Shown here: one piece after another, positions 1 through 5,280 of the stretch | Layout: each line of letters starts with the position of its first letter | Position numbering within the stretch: position 1 is the stretch's first letter | The notes under the pieces: generated by a model | What the model was told of the DNA's origin: nothing | The model's input: only the letters and a program-made list of their open reading frames with translations | Databases searched by the model: none | Translations under genes and position numbers: made by a program | Source of the DNA: CAZPLZ01 sp964587525 | GTDB lineage: Bacteria; Oederibacteriota; CAKKQC01 | Assembly: GCA_964587525.1 (NCBI GenBank) | Contig: CAZPLZ010000133.1 | Span: 1 to 9,262, forward strand | Direction of reading: 5' to 3' | Length of the DNA stretch: 9,262 bases

Positions 1-45
1 CGAAAAAACGACGTGACCGTCAAATCAACTGGACTGAAAAAGTGA

Positions 46-54
46 GGTCAGACC
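46..54. repeat. Short perfect palindrome GGTC-A-GACC
   Basis: The bases read GGTC, one A, then GACC, a perfect inverted repeat with a one-base centre. A TGACC at 14-18 is also complementary to the GGTCA at 46-50. The palindrome lies immediately upstream of the TPR gene, in a stretch where no frame gives a recognisable protein. GGTCAGACC-type palindromes occur as repeated extragenic or element-end sequences in many environmental genomes, but this rests on general recollection and only one copy is visible here. It could also be chance. Confidence 0.35.
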
Positions 55-73
55 CAGCAAGAAGTTTAAGCAA

Positions 74-955
74 TTGGGAGCAAAGCGGCTCTTGTATAAC
101 TATGTATCGGTGGATTTTTCGTCACTCTGGTATGGTCCATTTCCGTGGGAGCGGGAGGCATTGCGGCGGTACGTGGAGTTTTGCAAGCGGTACCTGGTGC
201 GGCTGGGGCGGAGTGAGCGGTCTGACTTCACCAGCGGGGGGTTCTATGTGTACGAGATCCGCCGGCAGCCGCTTGCATTTCCCCCATCGGAGATCTGGTT
301 CGCGCCAGGGACAGAAGCGGTGTATGGGACGGGCTTAAGGCTGGAGACCATGCGTCGCAACGAGGACGCACTGAAGGAGTATCTCAAAATTTCAGCACTG
401 TTGCCGGACGTGGGACATGCCTGGAACCAGGTGGGACATGCCTACTTGCAGTTGAATGACTTTGCCAGCGCGTTGCGTTATCTTCGGAAATTTTTCGAGC
501 GAGGGATGATGGACAGCATAAACCGCATTGAGCTAGCTATCGCTGCTCTAGGGGCTGGGGAATTTGACCTCGCCGAGCAGGCGCTGGCCGATGCCCTTCG
601 ACGTTACCCGCATAGCCGCCGGTCCATCTTAATCAACCAAGCCTCCTGGCATGTGCAGAAGGCTTTGCAGGAACTCGCCAGAGGGCAAATTGATGCCGCG
701 GAGCAATACGTGAAACGAGGTCTGGCAATCCTGGGGGATGTTCCAGAAAATCTCAAATCCGGCGATGCCCCCATGCGTCGGGAAACCTTGGCCTCGTTAC
801 TCGGGGTGAGAGGTGAGATATGCCTGGCGCGGCGCCAGTTAGACCAAGCCACAGAGTGGTTTTCAAAAGCGGCTCAGCTCGCCCCCGAGGTTCCGATGGC
901 CCTACGCTGGAAAAAGCTGGCAAACAATCTTGGGCCTCGGTTGTTTGCCCCGTGA
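74..955 (+). CDS. TPR-repeat protein, possibly the C-terminal remnant of a larger membrane protein
   Basis: The protein has 293 residues if it starts at the TTG at 74. Residues about 81-147 and 148-222 contain helix pairs with the TPR pattern (for example A-W-N-Q-V-G-H-A-Y-L at 116-125 and G-E-F-D-L-A-E-Q-A-L at 162-171), and a further unit lies near 243-276. TPR units mediate protein-protein contacts. Residues 1-64 are not TPR; their end (GGFYVYEIRR) resembles the end of an extracytoplasmic domain of the kind that precedes TPRs in large PMT/GT39-like membrane proteins. No membrane segment or signal peptide is present. The start is weak: there is no clear Shine-Dalgarno sequence, the frame opens only after a stop at 35-37, GTG at 110 is an alternative, and the first in-frame ATG comes at about 350. 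This suggests that the 5' part has been lost or frame-shifted, or that the start is misjudged. Its stop overlaps the GTG of the next gene (GTGA), so the two are probably co-translated. Specific function unknown. Confidence 0.7.
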   Translation: MGAKRLLYNYVSVDFSSLWYGPFPWEREALRRYVEFCKRYLVRLGRSERSDFTSGGFYVYEIRRQPLAFPPSEIWFAPGTEAVYGTGLRLETMRRNEDALKEYLKISALLPDVGHAWNQVGHAYLQLNDFASALRYLRKFFERGMMDSINRIELAIAALGAGEFDLAEQALADALRRYPHSRRSILINQASWHVQKALQELARGQIDAAEQYVKRGLAILGDVPENLKSGDAPMRRETLASLLGVRGEICLARRQLDQATEWFSKAAQLAPEVPMALRWKKLANNLGPRLFAP

Positions 956-2097
956 AACGTCTCACATGCCTGCGCAGTTCGTGGCGCGTCTTTCTGTTAG
1001 CCGCATACATAACATCAATGGCTGGGTGTGGTCCACGCTATCACGTACGAACGATCGAGAAGTATCAGGTTCCAGAACACACCGCTGAATCTGTAATCGA
1101 ATCTGAAACCACCAGCGTTGTTGAATCTGAGGCTGGAAAGCAAGAGGAAAAGGGGTACCAGACATCCGAAACGTTGCTCTACACCGTGCGGTCAGGAGAT
1201 ACACTTCGTGGAATCGCCAAACGCGAGCTGGGACGCACACTGCTGTGGCGCCACCTCATGGAGTGGAATAAGCGAACCGAGGGTGCCTTAGACCCTTTGC
1301 CGGAGGGTGAGGTCATAGAAGTACCCTTGCAATTTAGAATCCTGGCTGGGACCACAGAGTTTGCCGAGTCCACGGCGAAAGTCTCACCACCTGCGAAACG
1401 ACTACCGGTCATCCCGAAGATAGAGATGGCGCCACCGGGGCAGGTCTTCAATGTAGGAGAGCACCTCACGTTTGCCATCAAGTGGTACTTCATCACCGCA
1501 GGCAAAGCCACCATGACGGTGAAGTCTCTGGAGACATTCCAGGGGACCTCCTGTTACCGGTTTGTTGCCCGCGCCACGAGCCGGCTAATTTTCTTCTTTA
1601 AGGTGAACGACTGGGTGGAGAGTTATTCCACCAGCGATACCCTGATGCCAATACAGTATGAAAAACATCTTCGAGAAGGCCGGTACAAGAAAGATGTGGT
1701 GGCCACATTTGATCGCGAACGTCAGATCGCCACCTGGGGAGGCGTTGAATCACCTCTCATCCCTGGGTGCCGTGACATATTGGCATCGTTTTACTATTTC
1801 CGCACCATGCGGCTGCCAAAACCAGGCGAGCAAGCAGCCGTGTGTGTGAATACGAACAAAAAAAACTACGAGTTGATCGTCCACGTTCTGAGTAGGGAAA
1901 TCATCCGGGTACCCGCTGGCGAATTCCGGACGGTGCTGATCAAGCCGCGGCTCAAATTTGAGGGTCTCTTCCGCCAGCGTGGTGATGTGCTGATCTGGCT
2001 CACCGATGATCAGGCGCGCCTGCCGGTTCTTATCAAGAGCAAGGTTAAACTGCTAGGATCAGTACACATCGTGCTCACAAAAATTGAGCTTGGCTAA
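952..2097 (+). CDS. LysM and DUF3108 domain lipoprotein
   Basis: The protein has 381 residues from the GTG at 952. I chose this start because it overlaps the preceding stop (GTGA) and places a classic lipoprotein signal at the N-terminus: basic start MKRL, hydrophobic stretch 13-22, lipobox M-A-G-C with Cys26. The longer frame from 820 would bury this signal. After a charged Glu/Ser linker (about 41-73) comes one LysM domain at 76-126 (Y-T-V-R-S-G-D-T-L near its start), which in this family binds peptidoglycan or related N-acetylglucosamine polymers. From about 166 to the end lies a DUF3108-type domain (starts near F-N-V-G-E-H-L-T-F), a beta-rich periplasmic domain of unknown biochemical role found in outer-membrane-associated proteins. 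The product is probably anchored in the envelope, facing the periplasm. The downstream ATG overlaps its stop (TAATG). Lipobox and LysM calls are strong; DUF3108 is by pattern recognition. Confidence 0.85.
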   Translation: MKRLTCLRSSWRVFLLAAYITSMAGCGPRYHVRTIEKYQVPEHTAESVIESETTSVVESEAGKQEEKGYQTSETLLYTVRSGDTLRGIAKRELGRTLLWRHLMEWNKRTEGALDPLPEGEVIEVPLQFRILAGTTEFAESTAKVSPPAKRLPVIPKIEMAPPGQVFNVGEHLTFAIKWYFITAGKATMTVKSLETFQGTSCYRFVARATSRLIFFFKVNDWVESYSTSDTLMPIQYEKHLREGRYKKDVVATFDRERQIATWGGVESPLIPGCRDILASFYYFRTMRLPKPGEQAAVCVNTNKKNYELIVHVLSREIIRVPAGEFRTVLIKPRLKFEGLFRQRGDVLIWLTDDQARLPVLIKSKVKLLGSVHIVLTKIELG

Positions 2098-3041
2098 TGA
2101 TGCGCGGGAGCGTGCTGCCCTCCATCGACCTCTCCCACGTGCGGACCATCTCTATCAAGACTCGGAAGAGCAAAGTCTCGCTGAGAGATCTCGGCACGCC
2201 GCCGCGGAAGCGAAAGTCCTATCGAGAATTTGAGCACAGCCTCCCAAAGATTCTGGCCGCCCAGGAGTTCAGAACGCTGGCGGATGCCATTGCCCGTGCG
2301 GTCCGTGCCCGCCGGACCATCCTGTGGATGACCGGCGCCCATGTGATCAAGGTCGGGCTTTCACCGGTGCTGGTCGAGCTGATGAACCGGCGGGCGCTGA
2401 CCGCGCTGTCCATGAACGGCGCCGGGGCCATTCATGATTTCGAGATCGCGTATGCCGGCACAACATCTGAAGATGTCGCCAGCAGGCTTAAGGACGGCTC
2501 GTTCGGTATGGCACGGGAAACGGGAGAGTTTCTTGCGGCGGCCCTTCAAAGGCGAAGAACCTCAGGGTTCGGCTTGGCGGTCGGGCACGCTATCGGTGAG
2601 GCAAAGTTGGCACACCGGCGATTGAGCCTCCTGCATGCGTGCGCGAGCCGGGGGCTGCCGGCCACTGTGCACGTCGCGATTGGCACCGATATCGACCACC
2701 AGCAGCCAACGGCGCAAGGGGAAGCGATCGGACGTGCCTCGTTCGAGGATTTCAAGCTGCTCTGCGCGGTGGTTTCAACTCTCGAAGGAGGTGTGGTGCT
2801 CAACGTGGGATCAGCCGTGATCCTACCAGAGGTGTTTCTCAAAGCGTTGACGGTGGCACGCAACCTGGGGCACCCGGTGCGAAAGTTCACGGCCGCCAAT
2901 CTGGACATGATCCAGCACTACCGGCCCCGGTTAAACGTCGTGGAGCGCCCGACCGCGTTGGGTGGTCGCCGTATCATGCTCACCGGGCACCATGAGCTTC
3001 TTGTCCCCATGTTGGCACAAGCCGTTGTCGAGCGCCTCTAA
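2097..3041 (+). CDS. Deoxyhypusine-synthase-like protein
   Basis: The protein has 314 residues and starts at the ATG at 2097, inside the TAATG overlap; a second ATG follows directly at 2100. Residues 79-146 contain the most telling block: T-G-A-H-V-I-K-V-G-L-S-P at 79-90, then N-G-A-G-A-I-H-D-F-E at 107-116 and G-S-F-G-M-A-R-E-T-G at 134-143. This matches the NAD-binding core of proteins annotated as bacterial deoxyhypusine synthase-like. L-N-V-G-S-A-V-I-L-P at 235-244 and the closing segment 292-307 fit the last strands of that fold. True deoxyhypusine synthases transfer the aminobutyl group of spermidine to a lysine of eIF5A, a target bacteria lack; related bacterial enzymes include homospermidine synthases. 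The S-W-G-K-type motif that carries the catalytic lysine in eukaryotic enzymes is not visible, so activity may differ. Followed after 11 bp by a glycosyltransferase. It is cytosolic by appearance, with no signal peptide. The fold call is fairly good; the reaction is unknown. Confidence 0.7.
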   Translation: MMRGSVLPSIDLSHVRTISIKTRKSKVSLRDLGTPPRKRKSYREFEHSLPKILAAQEFRTLADAIARAVRARRTILWMTGAHVIKVGLSPVLVELMNRRALTALSMNGAGAIHDFEIAYAGTTSEDVASRLKDGSFGMARETGEFLAAALQRRRTSGFGLAVGHAIGEAKLAHRRLSLLHACASRGLPATVHVAIGTDIDHQQPTAQGEAIGRASFEDFKLLCAVVSTLEGGVVLNVGSAVILPEVFLKALTVARNLGHPVRKFTAANLDMIQHYRPRLNVVERPTALGGRRIMLTGHHELLVPMLAQAVVERL

Positions 3042-3052
3042 CCAAGTAAGAC

Positions 3053-3832
3053 TTGCCCAAGAAACTTAAAACCCGAAACTCAAAACTCGAAATTGGTGGT
3101 TCTCGCAGGCGCCGGCCGAAAACAATCGCCATCATCCCCATCTATAACGAAGCGCCGACCCTCTCAGGTGTGCTCACAGAGGTCGCACGACTCGTAGACC
3201 GGTTGATTGCCGTTGATGACGGCTCGACCGATGAAACTCCCCGATTGCTGCGACGTTGGGCCCGTGATCATCGGAACGTGACGATCATCCGGCTGCCCAA
3301 CAACGTGGGGATGGCAGGTGCGTTGAAGCGGGGATTTCAACTGGCGGAGGTCCAACTCCGGCGACGGAGAATCCATCCGGAAGACATCCTGATCAATATC
3401 GATGCCGATGGCCAGCACCGTCCCGAGTATATCCCAAGCATCGTAAGCGCCATGGAGCGGGAGAACTGGGATGTCGTCTTGACGAAGCGAAACTTTTTAA
3501 AGTATCCTCTCTATAAGAGGGTTGGCAACCGGATGCTTTCCTGGGTTTCACGGGTGTTAAGCGGTTATCCGTACCAAGACGTGGAATCGGGGTTTCGTTT
3601 CATACGGGCTAAGATTATTCCAGACCTGTTGGACTACTTTACCGGCTGGCGGTACAGTTGCGCCCAGGAAATCGCGCTCATCACAGCGCTGAATGGGTAC
3701 CGCGTCAACAACTCGTACGTGGTGAACATCGCATACTACCGGCCGGGGACCACCGTATGGGATGGGCTCATCGTCCTTATCATGAGTGTCTACACGTTTC
3801 TCAGAGTCAGGCTCGGTTGGAAGGTACGGTGA
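3053..3832 (+). CDS. Family 2 glycosyltransferase, polyprenyl-phosphate type
   Basis: The protein has 259 residues from a TTG at 3053; an in-frame stop at 3047 rules out anything further upstream, and no ATG or GTG occurs before the domain. The GT-A core begins at about 24: T-I-A-I-I-P-I-Y-N-E-A (24-34), V-D-D-G-S-T-D (54-60) for nucleotide-sugar binding, and D-A-D-G-Q-H (117-122), the DXD-type metal site. D-V-E-S-G-F-R-F (176-183) is a conserved acceptor-side motif of DPM1-like GT2 enzymes. The expected reaction is transfer of a sugar from a nucleotide donor to a polyprenyl phosphate or other acceptor at the cytosolic face of the membrane. There is no convincing membrane helix; a hydrophobic patch at 238-250 may associate with the membrane. 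Residues 2-23 are basic and low-complexity, encoded largely by a tandem heptamer repeat. The stop overlaps the next gene (GTGA). The sugar and acceptor cannot be predicted. Confidence 0.88.
   Translation: MPKKLKTRNSKLEIGGSRRRRPKTIAIIPIYNEAPTLSGVLTEVARLVDRLIAVDDGSTDETPRLLRRWARDHRNVTIIRLPNNVGMAGALKRGFQLAEVQLRRRRIHPEDILINIDADGQHRPEYIPSIVSAMERENWDVVLTKRNFLKYPLYKRVGNRMLSWVSRVLSGYPYQDVESGFRFIRAKIIPDLLDYFTGWRYSCAQEIALITALNGYRVNNSYVVNIAYYRPGTTVWDGLIVLIMSVYTFLRVRLGWKVR
3062..3096 (+). repeat. Tandem heptamer repeat, consensus AAACTCR
   Basis: Units read AAACTTA, AAACCCG, AAACTCA, AAACTCG and a decayed AAATTGG, in perfect 7-base register. The repeat lies just after the TTG start of the glycosyltransferase and encodes its odd N-terminus (K-L-K-T-R-N-S-K-L-E). 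Because seven is not a multiple of three, a change in copy number would shift the frame. Confidence 0.75.
3819..3824 (+). promoter_or_regulatory. Shine-Dalgarno-like GGAAGG for the radical SAM gene
   Basis: GGAAGG ends 4 bases before the GTG at 3829 and lies inside the end of the glycosyltransferase gene. Together with the GTGA overlap it decides the start of the radical SAM gene; the much longer frame from 3658 has no such support and overlaps the glycosyltransferase by about 175 bases. Confidence 0.55.
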
Positions 3833-5280
3833 CCAAGCGTGCCCTCCTGATCAACCCTCCAACTGGCCTCTACATCAGAGAGGACCGGTGTCAGGCTCCG
3901 CTCAAGGGCATGGCCGCGACCACGGCACGACCCCCACTGGACTTGAGCTATATGGCCGCCACCATGGAGCTTCAGGGGGTGGAGTGCCGGATTGTAGACT
4001 ATCCGGTGCAAGGCGGGAGTTGGAACGAGTTTAAGCAGGAACTCGCCACCTTCAAGCCCGACCTGCTTTTTATCAGCGTGACCAGTTTCACGATCAACGA
4101 CGATCTAATCGCCTGCACGGTCGCCAAAGAGATACTCGGTTCAACCCTCACCACGGTTGCCAAAGGCGCCCACGTGGCGGTCAAAGCCCGGGAGGTCCTG
4201 GCCGCCAACCCGGCGCTTGACGTGGCCATCCAGGGCGAATACGAACTCACCGCACAAGAGCTGGCGACAGAACCGGACTACGGCAAGATCCTGGGTATCA
4301 GTTTTCGTGACTTAAAGACCAGGGAGCTCATCACAACACCGGAGCGGCCGTATCTAACCAATCTGGATATCTTGCCGTATCCCGCACGGCACCTGTTGGA
4401 CAACAACCTGTACCAGCGGCCGGACACCGGAGAACCACAGGCAACGATCCAAACCAGCCGGGGCTGCCCGGCGGCGTGCATCTTCTGCCTGGCCCCCACG
4501 GTCTATGGCTCAAAAATACGCGTACGTTCGCCACAGAATGTGGTCGGTGAACTCAAAGAGTGCGTGGAGCGATACGGGATCCGCGACTTCTTTTTCCGGG
4601 CAGACACCTTCACCTGGAACCGGAAATGGGTCCTGGACCTGTGCCAGGAAATCATCAACCAGCAGCTCAACATCCGGTGGGTCTGCAACAGCCGGGTGGA
4701 CACGATCGACTCCGAACGCCTTCTGGCCATGAAAAAAGCGGGGTGCCATGGCGTCGCATTTGGCATCGAGAGCGGCGTTCAGGACATGCTGAACAAGATG
4801 AAAAAAGGCACGACGCTGGAAAAGAGCCGTACCGCCGTCAAGCTCTGCAAGCAGCATGGTATGAAGACACTGCTCTATATGATCATGGGCCTGCCATGGG
4901 AAACGGAAGATGATGTCAAGCGTTCGGTCGATTTTGTGGTGGAACTCGGCGGGGATTTGGTGGAGTTCCATCTCGCCGTTCCATTTCCCGGAACGGAGCT
5001 CTACGATATCGCCAAACGCGACAGCCTTTTTTCCAGTGAATCACTCAACGGCTATGACTACACCCGGTCGCCGCTGAAAACGTATTCCCTCTCCGCCGAA
5101 CAGTTACTCAAGCTCCGTCGGAAAGCATTCATGAGGGTCTACTTTAACCCTGGCTCACTCGTCCGGATTGCCAAGATTGTCATTCGTGGTGTTCGTTCTC
5201 CGCGGCAACTCTGGCAAACCCTCCGATTTGGAACGACCAAAATGGCTTCATTGATCCTCGCCAAAGAAGAATCAAGATAA
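3829..5280 (+). CDS. B12-binding domain radical SAM enzyme
   Basis: The protein has 483 residues from GTG at 3829, chosen for the GTGA overlap and the GGAAGG just upstream. Residues 1-150 form a Rossmann-like cobalamin-binding domain (R-A-L-L-I-N-P-P at the first strand, G-A-H-V-A-V at 113-118, Q-G-E-Y-E-L at 135-140). The radical SAM core follows with the [4Fe-4S] cysteines C213, C217 and C220 in a CX3CX2C arrangement (C-P-A-A-C-I-F-C), then F-G-I-E-S-G at 311-316, M-G-L-P-W-E-T at 353-359 and P-F-P-G-T-E at 385-390. Family members use S-adenosylmethionine, often with cobalamin, for methylations, ring rearrangements or C-C bond formation on lipids, tetrapyrroles and antibiotics (HpnP and BchE are members). 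The first strand is not followed by DxHxxG, so any cobalamin would probably be bound without a protein histidine ligand, as is usual for this class. Sitting between a glycosyltransferase and an epimerase/dehydrogenase, it may modify the same lipid or sugar. The family call is firm; the substrate is unknown. Confidence 0.92.
   Translation: MTKRALLINPPTGLYIREDRCQAPLKGMAATTARPPLDLSYMAATMELQGVECRIVDYPVQGGSWNEFKQELATFKPDLLFISVTSFTINDDLIACTVAKEILGSTLTTVAKGAHVAVKAREVLAANPALDVAIQGEYELTAQELATEPDYGKILGISFRDLKTRELITTPERPYLTNLDILPYPARHLLDNNLYQRPDTGEPQATIQTSRGCPAACIFCLAPTVYGSKIRVRSPQNVVGELKECVERYGIRDFFFRADTFTWNRKWVLDLCQEIINQQLNIRWVCNSRVDTIDSERLLAMKKAGCHGVAFGIESGVQDMLNKMKKGTTLEKSRTAVKLCKQHGMKTLLYMIMGLPWETEDDVKRSVDFVVELGGDLVEFHLAVPFPGTELYDIAKRDSLFSSESLNGYDYTRSPLKTYSLSAEQLLKLRRKAFMRVYFNPGSLVRIAKIVIRGVRSPRQLWQTLRFGTTKMASLILAKEESR

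Noticed and set aside
42..338. Open frame of 98 codons on the + strand at the left edge
   Set aside because: It overlaps the TPR frame, its peptide is rich in Trp, Gly, Arg and Ser without any domain, and it ends inside the better supported gene.
2546..2908. Open frame of 120 codons on the - strand inside the deoxyhypusine-synthase-like gene
   Set aside because: No motif, no upstream ribosome binding site, and complete overlap with a better supported gene.
3994..4017. D-Y-P-V-Q-G at residues 57-62 of the radical SAM protein as a degenerate DxHxxG cobalamin site
   Set aside because: It falls after the second strand of the domain, whereas DxHxxG follows the first strand, so the positions are not equivalent.
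4510..4971. Open frame of 153 codons on the - strand inside the radical SAM gene
   Set aside because: It lies wholly opposite a conserved radical SAM core, has no recognisable domain, and is the kind of antisense frame expected in GC-rich coding DNA.
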